Shown: piece after piece, positions 1 through 10,166 of the stretch
Position numbering within the stretch: position 1 is the first letter of the stretch
How the letters are laid out: the number at the start of each line of letters is the position of its first letter
NCBI GenBank assembly: GCA_003279935.1
Contig: QCGL01000008.1
Location: 1 to 64,000, forward strand
DNA length: 64,000 nucleotides
Origin: Prochlorococcus sp. AG-388-A04
Lineage (GTDB): Bacteria; Cyanobacteriota; Cyanobacteriia; PCC-6307; Cyanobiaceae
Reading direction: 5' to 3'
The notes under the pieces: model-generated
Told to the model about the DNA's origin: nothing
Seen by the model: the letters and a program-made list of their open reading frames with translations, nothing else
Databases searched by the model: none
Position numbers and translations under genes: made by a program

Positions 1-1
1 C

Positions 2-2317
2 AGTTCTGATAATATTCCAGGAATAAAAGGTGTAGGACCAAAAACAGCTATTAATTTATTAAAAGAGAATGATACCTTAGACGGGATTTATAAAGCCTTG
101 GATATTATTCAAAAAGATGAAGATAAAAAATATCAAGGTTTTATAAAAGGAGCCGTTAGGGAAAAGCTAAAAAATGATAAATTCAACGCTTATCTTTCAA
201 GAGATTTAGCAACGATAGATGTTGAAGTACCTCTGGTATTAAGCAATGGATATGAACTAAATCAAATAAACCAAGCTGCTCTATCCGAATCTTTACAAAA
301 ACTTGAATTATCAACTTTACTTAGGCAAGTTGATATTTTTAATTCAGCATTTAGTAAAGGTGGTTTTAATAAAAATAATGCGGAAAAACAAAACGAAAAA
401 GAATCAAAAGTTTCAGCTTCAAAAGATTTAGAAGAAACAGAAAATGAAATCCCAAAAATCAAAGTAAATATAGTTAATGATTTTAAATTACTAGATCAAC
501 TAGTTAAAAAATTAGAGATTACCAAGGAGATGGTTGCGATAGATACTGAGACAAATAGTTTAAATCCTCTAGAGGCAGAACTTGTAGGTATAGGTTTTTG
601 TCTTGGTGAAGATCTTAATGATTTATTTTATATACCGATTGCTCATCAATCACAAAAAAATGAGTTAAATCAATTATCAATTGAAGATATATTCTCTAAT
701 TTAAGATCATGGATAGAAAATCCAGATAAAGAAAAAACACTTCAAAATTGTAAGTTTGATAGACAAATATTTTATAACCATGGGCTAAATCTTAAAGGAG
801 TTATTTTTGATACCCTGTTAGCAGATTACATTCTAAATAATCAGGAAAAACATGGATTAAATGAAATTAGTTTTAGAGAATTTGGATTTAAGCCCCCAAC
901 TTTTAAAGAAACAGTTGGAAAAAATAAAGATTTTTCATTTGTCGAAATTAATGATGCAAGTATTTATTGTGGTTATGATGTATTTCTAACTTACAAGATC
1001 GCGAAAAAATTTAAAGAAAGATTTAATAATGAAAATAAGGATTTAACAACATTATTTAAAGAAATCGAATTACCTTTAGAGCCAGTCTTATCAGAAATGG
1101 AGATGAATGGTATCAGAGTAGATACCACTTATTTAAATGAACTTTCTGAAGAATTAAAAAGTACATTAGAAAATATTGAGGGAAATGTTTTTGAAATAGC
1201 AAAGCAAGAATTTAATTTATCCTCTCCAAAACAACTTGGTGAAATATTGTTTGAGAAGTTAAATCTTGATAAAAAAAAATCAAGGAAAACAAAAACAGGT
1301 TGGAGTACTGATGCAGTTGTTCTTGAAAGATTAGTAGAAGAACATGAGATAATTCCCTATCTAATAAAATACAGAACTCTTAGTAAACTTTTAAGTACAT
1401 ATATTGATGCTCTTCCCAATCTTATTAGTGAAAAAACTGGAAGAGTTCATACTAACTTTAATCAAGCAGCTACCGCCACTGGGAGATTAAGCAGTAGTAA
1501 TCCTAATCTTCAGAATATCCCTGTCAGAACAGAATTCAGTAGAAGAATAAGAAAAGCCTTCTTGCCAGAAAAAGGTTGGAAATTACTATCGGCAGATTAT
1601 TCTCAAATTGAATTAAGAATACTTGCTCACTTAGCTAACGAAGAAATTCTTATAAATGCATTCCACAAAAATGATGATATTCACTCTTTAACAGCACGAT
1701 TGATTTTTGAAAAGGAAGATATAAATTCTGACGAACGAAGAGTTGGTAAAACCATTAATTTTGGAGTCATTTATGGAATGGGAATAAAAAAGTTTGCACG
1801 CTCTACAGGGGTAAGTACGACTGAAGCAAAAGAATTTTTGATTAAATATAAAGAAAGGTATGCCAAAATTTTTAAATTTCTAGAACTTCAAGAAAGGCTT
1901 GCTCTCTCGAAAGGTTATGTAGAGACGATTTTTGGAAGGAAGAGAGAATTTAAATTTGATAAAAATGGACTTGGTAGATTAATAGGAAAAGATCCGTATG
2001 AAATAGATTTGCAAACTGCTAGGAAAGCTGGAATGGAGGCTCAGTCATTAAGAGCCGCCGCAAATGCTCCTATTCAGGGTTCTAGTGCTGACATTATTAA
2101 AATAGCTATGGTTCAATTAAACAAAAAATTATTAGATATGAATATTCCAGTTAAGATGCTTTTACAGGTTCATGATGAATTATTGTTCGAAGTCCAACCA
2201 GATTTCTTAGAAGTCACAAAGCAATTGGTAAAAGAAACTATGGAAGATTGTGTGAAATTAAACGTACCACTTCTAGTCGATATCGGAGTTGGAGATAATT
2301 GGATGGAAACCAAATAA
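2..2317 (+). CDS. polA: DNA polymerase I, 5' end missing
   Basis: DNA polymerase I fills gaps and removes primers in replication and repair. The frame is open from base 2, so the start codon and most of the 5'-3' exonuclease domain lie upstream of the window. The first visible residues are the helix-hairpin-helix end of that domain (SDNIPGIKGVGPKTA). A proofreading domain follows with all three exonuclease motifs: DTET (about nt 541), NCKFD, and YCGYD. The polymerase domain has motif A (DYSQIELR, nt 1595), motif B (RRVGKTINFGVIYG) and motif C (VHDELL, about nt 2168). The 3'-5' exonuclease therefore looks active, unlike in some family A polymerases. The TTG at 98 is an internal codon, not the start. 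cysS follows after 24 nt on the same strand. Confidence 0.97.
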   Translation, partial: SSDNIPGIKGVGPKTAINLLKENDTLDGIYKALDIIQKDEDKKYQGFIKGAVREKLKNDKFNAYLSRDLATIDVEVPLVLSNGYELNQINQAALSESLQKLELSTLLRQVDIFNSAFSKGGFNKNNAEKQNEKESKVSASKDLEETENEIPKIKVNIVNDFKLLDQLVKKLEITKEMVAIDTETNSLNPLEAELVGIGFCLGEDLNDLFYIPIAHQSQKNELNQLSIEDIFSNLRSWIENPDKEKTLQNCKFDRQIFYNHGLNLKGVIFDTLLADYILNNQEKHGLNEISFREFGFKPPTFKETVGKNKDFSFVEINDASIYCGYDVFLTYKIAKKFKERFNNENKDLTTLFKEIELPLEPVLSEMEMNGIRVDTTYLNELSEELKSTLENIEGNVFEIAKQEFNLSSPKQLGEILFEKLNLDKKKSRKTKTGWSTDAVVLERLVEEHEIIPYLIKYRTLSKLLSTYIDALPNLISEKTGRVHTNFNQAATATGRLSSSNPNLQNIPVRTEFSRRIRKAFLPEKGWKLLSADYSQIELRILAHLANEEILINAFHKNDDIHSLTARLIFEKEDINSDERRVGKTINFGVIYGMGIKKFARSTGVSTTEAKEFLIKYKERYAKIFKFLELQERLALSKGYVETIFGRKREFKFDKNGLGRLIGKDPYEIDLQTARKAGMEAQSLRAAANAPIQGSSADIIKIAMVQLNKKLLDMNIPVKMLLQVHDELLFEVQPDFLEVTKQLVKETMEDCVKLNVPLLVDIGVGDNWMETK

Positions 2318-2341
2318 TCTTCAAATAAATACTTTTTTAAT

Positions 2342-3820
2342 ATGATCAAATTATTTAATACTTTAAGTAAAAACATTGAAGTTTTTAAACCAATAGATGA
2401 AGTAGTAAAGATATATTGTTGTGGTGTAACTGTTTATGATTTATGTCATCTTGGGCATGCAAGAAGTTACATAGCTTGGGATATCTTGAGAAGATTCTTA
2501 ATTTATAGTGATTACAAAGTTAAGTATGTTCAGAATTTTACTGATATCGACGATAAGATTTTAAAAAGAGCAAAAGAAGAAAATAGCTCTATGAGAGAGG
2601 TTTCAGAAAAAAATATCACTGAATTCCATAAGGACATGGATATTCTAGGAATTATGAGGCCGGATAGCATGCCAAAGGCTACAAATCATATTTGTAATAT
2701 TTGCTCATTTATAAAAGTTCTTGAGGATAAAGGTTTTGCATATGAAAGAGGTGGAGATGTTTATTATTCTGTTTTTAAAAATAAAAATTATGGGAAACTA
2801 AGTAATCAAAATATCCTAGAGCAAAATATAAATCAACAAGGCAGGATGACTACAGATGAAAGTAATAAAAAAGATAATCCCCAAGATTTTGCTCTATGGA
2901 AAAAAGCAAAAGAGAATGAACCATTTTTTGATTCGCCTTGGGGGAAAGGCAGACCAGGATGGCATATTGAATGTTCTGCGATGGTAAAAGATGAATTAGG
3001 AGAAACAATTGATATCCATTTAGGAGGTTCTGATCTTATTTTTCCTCACCATGAAAATGAGATTGCACAATCTGAATCAGCTAATAATAAAAAGCTCGCA
3101 AACTATTGGCTTCATAACGGAATGGTAAATGTAAACGGACAAAAGATGAGTAAATCATTGAAAAACTTCACCACGATAAGAGACTTATTAGAATCAGGAA
3201 CAAGTCCAATGGCTTTAAGATATTTTGTTTTAACTGTAAACTACAGAAAACCACTTGACTTTACAGATGAGGCTTTGAAAAGCGCCTCCGAAGCATGGAA
3301 AAATATTAATGTTGCTCTTTCTTTTTTTGATATTACTAAAAAAGAAAATCTATCGATTGAGGTAAATGAAACTAATGAATTTGTTGAAGAAACGTATAAA
3401 GATATGATCAATTATGAAATATCTCAAAAAAAGATAAAGTTTACTAATGCTTTAAATAACGACCTTAATACAGCAGGAGCAATTGCAATCATTTATGAAT
3501 TAGCCAAACCACTAAAAAACTTTATAAATCAATTCCAAAGAATTAAAAACCTTAAAATAAATACTAATGAAAAATTTCATCTCAGAGAAACTTTAAAAAC
3601 ACTCGAAGAACTGACCGAAGTGCTTGGATTAAAAAAAGAAGCAATAATAATCGAAAACAAAATCAACGAAGATCAAATACTATCCCTTATTAATAAAAGA
3701 TTGTTAGCCAAAAAGGAAAAAGATTATGCAGAGGCCGATAAAATAAGAAATTCATTAAAGGAAAAAGGCGTAGAACTCATAGATCAATCCCCTGAACTTA
3801 CAACATGGGTTAGGATCTAA
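2342..3820 (+). CDS. cysS: Cysteinyl-tRNA synthetase
   Basis: This class I aminoacyl-tRNA synthetase charges tRNA-Cys in the cytoplasm. The 492-aa length is normal for the family. The HIGH-type motif is HLGH at residues 36-39 and KMSKS is at 268-272. The zinc site that discriminates cysteine is visible as CCGVTVYD (C26/C27), WHIECSAM and HHENEIAQSE. The C-terminal part carries the usual helical anticodon-binding region. It starts at ATG 24 nt after polA and probably shares its transcript. Identification is certain from the motifs. Confidence 0.98.
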   Translation: MIKLFNTLSKNIEVFKPIDEVVKIYCCGVTVYDLCHLGHARSYIAWDILRRFLIYSDYKVKYVQNFTDIDDKILKRAKEENSSMREVSEKNITEFHKDMDILGIMRPDSMPKATNHICNICSFIKVLEDKGFAYERGGDVYYSVFKNKNYGKLSNQNILEQNINQQGRMTTDESNKKDNPQDFALWKKAKENEPFFDSPWGKGRPGWHIECSAMVKDELGETIDIHLGGSDLIFPHHENEIAQSESANNKKLANYWLHNGMVNVNGQKMSKSLKNFTTIRDLLESGTSPMALRYFVLTVNYRKPLDFTDEALKSASEAWKNINVALSFFDITKKENLSIEVNETNEFVEETYKDMINYEISQKKIKFTNALNNDLNTAGAIAIIYELAKPLKNFINQFQRIKNLKINTNEKFHLRETLKTLEELTEVLGLKKEAIIIENKINEDQILSLINKRLLAKKEKDYAEADKIRNSLKEKGVELIDQSPELTTWVRI

Positions 3821-3902
3821 ATTTTAAGAAAAAACCCAATTTAAAATTTTTATTTTTTAAATTCACCTTTAAGTGGGAAAATATTATAAATATTAGAGAA
3901 AA

Positions 3903-5132
3903 TTGAAATACATCACTGTGCTGGGTTCAACAGGTTCAATTGGAACTCAAACTCTCGAAATAGTAAGTGAACTTCCTGATAAATTCAAAGTAGTGGCTCT
4001 TTCAGCAGGAAGAAATATAGACTTATTGACGGAGCAAGTTAGTCAACATACACCAGAAGTTATTGCTATAGAGGATGAAAATCTTTTAACAGATTTAAAA
4101 AATAATATTAACAATTTAGGAATAAGTAATCCTCCAATAGTTTTAGGTGGTCGAGAGGCAATTAATTCCTTGGCAGCATGGGATTCTGCCGATACTGTAA
4201 TTACTGGGATAGTAGGATGTGCTGGACTTATTCCGACGATGTCAGCAATTAAGGCTGGTAAAAATATTGCGCTTGCCAATAAAGAAACCTTAATTGCCGC
4301 GGGGTCTGTTGTTATACCTGCTTTAAAGGAAAACAAAAGTAGACTTTTACCTGCAGACTCTGAGCATTCAGCTATCTTTCAATGCATACAAGGATTACCT
4401 AATTATGAAAATGCCGATTTTTCAACAGGTCAAATCCCTAATGGTTTAAAAGCTATTCATTTAACAGCCTCAGGAGGTGCTTTTAGAGATTGGGCAGTAG
4501 AGGATTTAAAAAATGTCACAGTGGAAGATGCGACTTCCCATCCAAATTGGAGTATGGGGAGAAAAATAACTGTAGATTCTGCCACTCTTATGAACAAAGG
4601 ATTAGAGGTTATCGAAGCACATTATCTTTTTGGGACATCCTACGAAAATATTGAAATTGTTATTCATCCTCAAAGTATTATTCATTCAATGATTGAGATG
4701 GAAGATTCTTCTGTCTTAGCTCAATTAGGATGGCCTGATATGAAGCTCCCAATTTTATATGCAATGAGTTGGCCAGAAAGATTCAAAACTAATTGGAAAA
4801 GATTTAATTTAACGGAGATTGGTCAACTTACATTTAAAAAACCGGACGAAGTAAAATATCCATGTATGGGACTTGCATATTCAGCTGGCAAATGTTCAGG
4901 AACAATGCCTGCAGTACTAAATGCTGCAAATGAAATGGCGGTAGATCAATTTCTAAAAGAAAAAATTTCTTTTCAAGAAATTCCTATCTTTATAAATAAA
5001 ACTTGTGAATCACATTTGAATAAACTCAACTTAAGTCCAACATTAGAAGATATTCTAGAAATCGATAATTGGGCGAGGATTTTTGTTCAAGAAGAGATAA
5101 AAAAAGGAAAAAAATATATCAACGTAGGTTAA
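3903..5132 (+). CDS. dxr: 1-deoxy-D-xylulose 5-phosphate reductoisomerase
   Basis: It converts DXP to MEP with NADPH, the committed step of the plastid-type isoprenoid pathway that supplies carotenoids, phytol and quinone tails. The N-terminus has the NADPH-binding GSTGSIG loop (about residues 7-13). The metal and substrate motifs [22 protein letters not shown] and [15 protein letters not shown] are intact. The length of 409 aa is normal. The start is TTG at 3903, since the glycine loop must lie near the N-terminus and no ATG precedes it in frame. A 2Fe-2S protein begins 4 nt after the stop. Confidence 0.97.
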   Translation: MKYITVLGSTGSIGTQTLEIVSELPDKFKVVALSAGRNIDLLTEQVSQHTPEVIAIEDENLLTDLKNNINNLGISNPPIVLGGREAINSLAAWDSADTVITGIVGCAGLIPTMSAIKAGKNIALANKETLIAAGSVVIPALKENKSRLLPADSEHSAIFQCIQGLPNYENADFSTGQIPNGLKAIHLTASGGAFRDWAVEDLKNVTVEDATSHPNWSMGRKITVDSATLMNKGLEVIEAHYLFGTSYENIEIVIHPQSIIHSMIEMEDSSVLAQLGWPDMKLPILYAMSWPERFKTNWKRFNLTEIGQLTFKKPDEVKYPCMGLAYSAGKCSGTMPAVLNAANEMAVDQFLKEKISFQEIPIFINKTCESHLNKLNLSPTLEDILEIDNWARIFVQEEIKKGKKYINVG

Positions 5133-5136
5133 AAAA

Positions 5137-5466
5137 GTGAACGTTCAAAAGCACCTATTACTTTGTGCAACTCCTACAAAACAAAAATGTTTTAAAGGAG
5201 ATGAAGGTAATAAGACTTGGGAATGTCTTAAAAAGACTTTGAAAAATTATGAGAAGGATTCTTCTTCAAAAAATATTCAAATATTGAGATCTAAAGTTGA
5301 TTGTTTAAGAATATGTAATAACGGCCCAATTCTTCTTATTTGGCCTGATGGTGTTTGGTATGAAAAAGTTTCTCCAGAAAAAGTATCAGAAATTTTCACC
5401 TCTCATATTATTAATGGTTACCCAATCGAAAAGTGGATTTTAAAAAAAACTCCTTTTGAAAAATAA
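5137..5466 (+). CDS. Thioredoxin-like 2Fe-2S ferredoxin
   Basis: A small protein (109 aa) of the thioredoxin-like 2Fe-2S ferredoxin family, related to the NuoE/HoxE fold and Aquifex-type ferredoxins. Four cysteines fit the family pattern: C10, C18, C56 and C60, the last pair in DCLRICNNGP. The electron partner is unknown. It starts at GTG 5137, 4 nt after dxr, so it is probably co-transcribed with it. That placement might suggest a link to the reductively driven isoprenoid enzymes IspG/IspH, but this is only inference. It converges on the YheT-type hydrolase gene. Confidence 0.85.
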   Translation: MNVQKHLLLCATPTKQKCFKGDEGNKTWECLKKTLKNYEKDSSSKNIQILRSKVDCLRICNNGPILLIWPDGVWYEKVSPEKVSEIFTSHIINGYPIEKWILKKTPFEK

Positions 5467-5483
5467 TTTTAAAGATATATTTC

Positions 5484-6575
5484 TTAAATGCTTAGAAGCC
5501 AATTCTTAACTGCTTCATCAGACCAACAACCATTATTTGAATGAAAACCATTATGCCCACCTTTATTAGTTATTAGAATAGTTAATTTATCAAATGATTC
5601 ATTCAAAGAATTTTTCAAATTTAAAGTAGATTGATATGGAACCCAAGGATCATCCTTAGCATGGATTAAAAGAGTAGGAGGAAGATTCTTAATTAAATTT
5701 TGAATCCTAAATAAAGGTGAAGATTGATAATAATAATCCTCTAAAGATTTGAACCCCCAACTAGGTGCCGTGAAATTTGCATCAAATTCTCCTATCGTTT
5801 TTAAACCTTTAATTTTTTTACTCAAGCTACTTTTAGGAAATAAAATCCCTTCGTTTTTAAATCCATCCCATAATTGCCTTTTCAAACGTTGCATTAACCA
5901 TTTTTGATATAAAAAATTTCGAGGTCTTTCTATACAATTGCTGCAGGATAATAAATCTAAAGGGCTACTAACGCAAGCCAATCCATCTAATAATTTTCTA
6001 CTGTTTTTTGAGCTGAAGTCTAAGCAGGCATTGAGAAGAATAGTTCCTCCTAGAGATAATCCAACTCCAAATATAGGAATATCTTCTTTATATTTTAAAG
6101 AATCTTTTAATTCAAAATTAAGAAGTTGTCTAAAATTTTTGAGCGCAGAAATAATATCATTCGAACATCTTGCGGAATAATTCCCTTTTGCCAAATATCT
6201 TGCTGAACCAGCTCCTCTAAGATTTAATTTAAGAACTCCAAATCCATTATTTACTAATTTTCTAGCAATTCGTTTTAAACCAAAACGCCTAGTAGAACCT
6301 CCTAATCCATGAGTAATCAGAGCAATTCCTTTTAAACGATCAAATTTTTCTGGTAACTCTAATAAACCTAAAAGATAATCACCCTCAAAATTTTCTGAGG
6401 GGATATTATTTATTGGTAAAAGTATTTTTTTATTTGTTTTTGCTTGGAGGAGATCAAAAATAAATGTATCTCTTAAAGTTTGAAGGTCCCCTCCAATCCA
6501 TGGGAAAGCCTGATTAAAAGGTCTATCGTTAATATAATCTGAGAACTTAAATGAGATATTACTATTTATCGCCAA
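5484..6575 (-). CDS. YheT-type alpha/beta hydrolase
   Basis: Predicted serine hydrolase of the YheT/ABHD family (363 aa); the substrate is unknown. The oxyanion strand ends in THGLGGS (H89-G90), the nucleophile elbow is GLSLGG with Ser174, an acid is in HAKDDPWVP (about D308/D309), and the catalytic histidine is in GGHNGFH (about H341), so the triad looks complete. The first 14 nt overlap the end of pntB, which suggests translational coupling to the transhydrogenase operon. No signal peptide is evident, so it should be cytoplasmic or peripheral. Confidence 0.88.
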   Translation of the reverse strand: MAINSNISFKFSDYINDRPFNQAFPWIGGDLQTLRDTFIFDLLQAKTNKKILLPINNIPSENFEGDYLLGLLELPEKFDRLKGIALITHGLGGSTRRFGLKRIARKLVNNGFGVLKLNLRGAGSARYLAKGNYSARCSNDIISALKNFRQLLNFELKDSLKYKEDIPIFGVGLSLGGTILLNACLDFSSKNSRKLLDGLACVSSPLDLLSCSNCIERPRNFLYQKWLMQRLKRQLWDGFKNEGILFPKSSLSKKIKGLKTIGEFDANFTAPSWGFKSLEDYYYQSSPLFRIQNLIKNLPPTLLIHAKDDPWVPYQSTLNLKNSLNESFDKLTILITNKGGHNGFHSNNGCWSDEAVKNWLLSI

Positions 6576-7998
6576 CTCCTAGATCCTTTAATTCTCCTAT
6601 TAACTCACTTAAAACTTTCTTGGCATCACCAAAAACCATAGAAGTGTTTGGCAAGTCAAACAAATCATTTTTTATCCCCGAATAACCAGCGCTCATTCCT
6701 CTTTTTATTACAAAAACTGTTCTTGCTTCTTGTACATCAAGAACAGGCATTCCATATAAGGGAGAACTCTTATCATTTTTTGCTTGAGGATTAACAACAT
6801 CATTTGCTCCTAAGACCAAAACAACATCTGTTGCAGGGAATTCAGGGTTAACAACATCCATTTCTTTGAGTTGCTCATAAGGAACATCTGCTTCTGCTAA
6901 AAGAACATTCATATGTCCTGGCATTCTGCCTGCTACAGGATGAATTGCATATACAACTTCAATACCATTTTGTTCTAGTTTTTTTGTTACTTCTCTCAAA
7001 GTATGTTGGGCTTGAGCTACAGCAAGTCCATAACCAGGAACAACTATTACCCTATTTGCTGCTTCCAATGTTAATGCGCATTCTTCAACACTACAGGAGG
7101 TAATATTTGTATATTCTCCTGAGCCAGAAGATGTTGTAGTTTGTGCAGATAAAGAGCCTCCAAAAAGCACAGAAACCAGAGATCTGTTCATTCCTTTGCA
7201 CATTACCTGAGTTAATATCAAGCCTGCTGCTCCCACCATTGCACCTGCTACGATTAAAAGCTGACTGTCTACAACGAAACCTGCAGCTGCAGCTGCAATC
7301 CCTGAATAGCTATTTAAAAGAGAAATAACAACTGGCATATCTGCTCCACCTATTGGCAAAGTTACCCCAATCCCTAAAAGAGTAGAGGCTATAACCAAAA
7401 GCCAAATCGAACTAATATTCCCACTTATTAGGTATATGAAAGCTACTAATGAAGTGACCCCAAAAACAACATTTACAAAATGCCTTGCTTTTACCTGAGT
7501 CCATCCAGGGGTGGAAAGCCAACCTTGTAGTTTTGCCATAGCCACAATTGATCCTGAAAAAGTAATGGCACCAACAAATATTGAAACTGAAATTGAAGCA
7601 TCATTAATAAAAGGTTCTAAAGATCCTGCTTTCGCTACTTCATTAAAAGGGAATAAAAATGCACCAATAGCTACCAATAGAGAAGACATTCCACCAAAAC
7701 CATTGAACAAAGCTACAGTCTCTGGCATTGATGTCATTGGAACCTTCTTAGCAAGTAAAGTTCCTAACAAACTTCCCACTAAGGATCCAACAATGATCCA
7801 TGCCCATGATTGAGCTGAGATTCCAGAAGTACCTAGATAATAGGAGAGTAAACCTACAACAGAAAGCAACATAGCAAATGCTGCTAATATATTTGCTTCT
7901 CTAGCAGACCTAACTTTTGATAACCCTTTTATACCAAGTGCTAATAAAAGAACTGCTAGAAGATCTATAACGAATTTTATAATATCAGGAAGATTCAT
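6562..7998 (-). CDS. pntB: NAD(P) transhydrogenase beta subunit
   Basis: It is the beta subunit of the proton-translocating transhydrogenase, which moves hydride between NAD(H) and NADP(H) using the proton gradient. The 478-aa protein has an N-terminal bundle of about nine membrane helices (roughly residues 1-270) and a C-terminal NADP-binding domain III containing VVPGYGLAVAQAQHTLRE, the HPVAGRMPGHMNVLLAEA segment and VLVLGANDVVNPQA. It is third in the operon pntA1-pntA2-pntB on the minus strand and overlaps the downstream hydrolase by 14 nt. Confidence 0.97.
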   Translation of the reverse strand: MNLPDIIKFVIDLLAVLLLALGIKGLSKVRSAREANILAAFAMLLSVVGLLSYYLGTSGISAQSWAWIIVGSLVGSLLGTLLAKKVPMTSMPETVALFNGFGGMSSLLVAIGAFLFPFNEVAKAGSLEPFINDASISVSIFVGAITFSGSIVAMAKLQGWLSTPGWTQVKARHFVNVVFGVTSLVAFIYLISGNISSIWLLVIASTLLGIGVTLPIGGADMPVVISLLNSYSGIAAAAAGFVVDSQLLIVAGAMVGAAGLILTQVMCKGMNRSLVSVLFGGSLSAQTTTSSGSGEYTNITSCSVEECALTLEAANRVIVVPGYGLAVAQAQHTLREVTKKLEQNGIEVVYAIHPVAGRMPGHMNVLLAEADVPYEQLKEMDVVNPEFPATDVVLVLGANDVVNPQAKNDKSSPLYGMPVLDVQEARTVFVIKRGMSAGYSGIKNDLFDLPNTSMVFGDAKKVLSELIGELKDLGVGDK

Positions 7999-8011
7999 TT
8001 TGTGTAATTAA

Positions 8012-8308
8012 TTATTTATTATTTTTGGTAGGTTTACGACTAAACATGGCAAGCATTCTGTCCGTTACAAAAAAACCACCTACTACGTTAAAAAGAGCAA
8101 ATCCAAGAGATATTGATCCGATTATTAATAATGGACTATTTGGCTCTGCTTTTATAATTGCAGTTAATGCTGCCAACATTGTTATACCTGAGATGGCATT
8201 TGCCCCACTCATTAAAGGTGTATGAAGTGTTGGAGGTACTTTTCCTATTAACTCCAAACCTAATAAACTTCCAAGCAACAAAACCCAGAGCAAGCTATCA
8301 AAATTCAT
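8012..8308 (-). CDS. pntA2: NAD(P) transhydrogenase alpha subunit, membrane part
   Basis: This 98-aa protein corresponds to the membrane end of PntA, encoded as a separate gene as in many cyanobacteria and alphaproteobacteria. Three hydrophobic helices are visible: around residues 5-20, 33-52 and 58-82, with the typical SGANAISGI motif between the first two. It lies between pntA1 (15 nt upstream) and pntB (13 nt downstream) and should assemble with both in the membrane. Confidence 0.93.
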   Translation of the reverse strand: MNFDSLLWVLLLGSLLGLELIGKVPPTLHTPLMSGANAISGITMLAALTAIIKAEPNSPLLIIGSISLGFALFNVVGGFFVTDRMLAMFSRKPTKNNK

Positions 8309-8323
8309 AATTTAATTGAGACC

Positions 8324-9454
8324 TCAATTTTCAAAAACTTTATTTTGAAGGATAACTCCTTCATTACTTAATAAACAGCCAGAGATTAATTCATCCTCTT
8401 TATCTAGATTAATTACACCATCTTTTATGAAAGGTGTAATCAAAGATGTTAGGTTTTTAGCATAAAGTGTACTTGCATCATAAGGAACAGATGATGGTAA
8501 CTCGCCAGCTCCTATTAGCTTTACGCCATTCCTAATAATAGTTTCATTAGATTTTGTTCCTTCGCAATTACCTCCTTGAGATACGGCCAAATCAATCACT
8601 ACTGCTCCAGGTCGCATCTTTTCAATCATATTAGAATCGATTAAAACAGGAGCTTTTTTACCTAAGACTTGTGCAGTACAAACAGCAACATCAGCTTCGG
8701 ATAAATATTTAGTTAACGTAGCCTTTTGTTTAGAGAGGAATTCAGGCGTAACTGCTTTTGCATAACCACCTGATTCTCCTGGTTTTTCGTCAATTTCAGG
8801 AAGTTCTATAAATCTTGCTCCAAGAGATTCAACTTGCTCTTTTACAGCTGGCCTAATATCTGAGACGAAAACAATAGCTCCAAGTCTTTTTGCAGTGGCA
8901 ACTGCCTGCAATCCTGCAACTCCTCCACCAAGAACAACAACTTTCGCAGGCTGTACAGTTCCTGCTGCAGTCATAAGCATGGGGAAATATCTATCAAGTT
9001 CACTTGCTGCTAAAAGAACTGCTTTATATCCAGCTATATTGGCTTGAGAAGAAAGTACATCCGATGATTGAGCTCTACTAATCCTTGGAAGTAATTCCAT
9101 TGATAAAGCTGAGATCTTTTTACTAGTTATAGTTTTTTGAAGTTTTTCATTAGCATATGGATTTAAAAGGCCTAGCAGAATAGCACCTTTTTTTAACTTG
9201 CTTAAATTAGATTCAGAAGGAGGTTGAACACAAAAAACAACATCAGCATTCTCCCAAATATTTATATTAGATTTACTAACAATTTCACCTCCAGATTCTT
9301 TGTATAAAGTGTCGTTAAACCCTGATAGTTCTCCAGCTGAACTTTCTACAAAAACTTCGCATCCAAGACCCTTTAATTTTTTTACAGCTGAGGGAGTAGC
9401 TGAAACTCTTCTCTCTCCAGAGGCTGTTTCAATAGGAATGAGTATCTTTGTCAA
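8324..9454 (-). CDS. pntA1: NAD(P) transhydrogenase alpha subunit, NAD-binding part
   Basis: This is the soluble domain I of transhydrogenase, which binds NAD(H) (376 aa). The alanine dehydrogenase/PNT N-terminal domain begins with IPIETASGERRVSATP, and the Rossmann fold has GGGVAGLQAVATAKRLGA near residue 175. The PNT RQD-loop equivalent is not obvious by eye. It is the first gene of the three-gene minus-strand operon. The 97-nt region to the divergent 204-aa gene should hold its promoter. Confidence 0.96.
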   Translation of the reverse strand: MTKILIPIETASGERRVSATPSAVKKLKGLGCEVFVESSAGELSGFNDTLYKESGGEIVSKSNINIWENADVVFCVQPPSESNLSKLKKGAILLGLLNPYANEKLQKTITSKKISALSMELLPRISRAQSSDVLSSQANIAGYKAVLLAASELDRYFPMLMTAAGTVQPAKVVVLGGGVAGLQAVATAKRLGAIVFVSDIRPAVKEQVESLGARFIELPEIDEKPGESGGYAKAVTPEFLSKQKATLTKYLSEADVAVCTAQVLGKKAPVLIDSNMIEKMRPGAVVIDLAVSQGGNCEGTKSNETIIRNGVKLIGAGELPSSVPYDASTLYAKNLTSLITPFIKDGVINLDKEDELISGCLLSNEGVILQNKVFEN

Positions 9455-9551
9455 TTTATAGTAGTTTTAAACATACTAAAGATAATTTGAATAAAGTCAA
9501 AAGTCTTGGAGTTTGAGTTTTGTTAAAAATATATTTTCTTTTTTTTAAATC

Positions 9552-10166
9552 ATGGCTATGAAAAAATATATAAGTATTAATAATCTAATGAGCATAAAAG
9601 CTATCGAATGCCCAGATGGAGTTTGTCATAGTCATCATGGCGGCCATGCTGTTCCAAGACAAACCATGCAGAGAAACTTAGAAAAACATGGTAAAGACTG
9701 GTGTGAAAAACTGGCTGAAAGAATTTATGAAATGTCAGTTGATACATATTCTCAAACAGTAATGCCTAGCCTTCATTCCTCAGGATGGCAAAGAAGACAT
9801 CTAGATTGGGAATTTAAATTAGCCGAAAATGACTCTGAACCTGATGAAGCTCTTGTTGAAGGAATCATAAATGCTACTGAAAGTTTTCTAAGAAGCAGTG
9901 AGGTGCATAGATTATTCATACAAGAACTCGTACAGGGTACGTTTGAAGAAGCGAATGATAAAAAAATAATTTCTAAAGCTATAAAGTCTATTATCGAAGA
10001 GGAAATAGTTATTTCTTTAAGAGAAAAAAAAGAAATTCTTTTAAGAAAGATATCATCAAAATTAGTTTCTGAAGAAAAAGTTAGCGAGGAGCTTGCAATA
10101 AATTCAGCGAAAGAAGGATTTGATGAAGTTGAAAGGTTACTCGTGAATCATACAGAGGCAGTTTAG
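9552..10166 (+). CDS. Conserved cyanobacterial protein with Cys/His-rich N-terminus
   Basis: I recognise this only as a conserved picocyanobacterial protein of unknown function (204 aa as listed). Its N-terminus carries CPDGVCHSHHGGHAVPR, a cluster of two cysteines and four histidines that could bind a metal. A segment around SLHSSGWQRRHLDWEFKLAEND follows, and the second half is mostly charged helix. No signal peptide or membrane helix is seen. The start at 9552 is the longest; an internal ATG at 9588 (MSIKAIECPDG) matches the N-terminus I recall for homologues and is an equally good start. It is divergent from pntA1. Confidence 0.8.
   Translation: MAMKKYISINNLMSIKAIECPDGVCHSHHGGHAVPRQTMQRNLEKHGKDWCEKLAERIYEMSVDTYSQTVMPSLHSSGWQRRHLDWEFKLAENDSEPDEALVEGIINATESFLRSSEVHRLFIQELVQGTFEEANDKKIISKAIKSIIEEEIVISLREKKEILLRKISSKLVSEEKVSEELAINSAKEGFDEVERLLVNHTEAV

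Noticed and set aside
98-100. TTG as start of polA
   Set aside because: The frame is open from base 2 and encodes the end of the 5'-3' exonuclease domain, so this is an internal codon.
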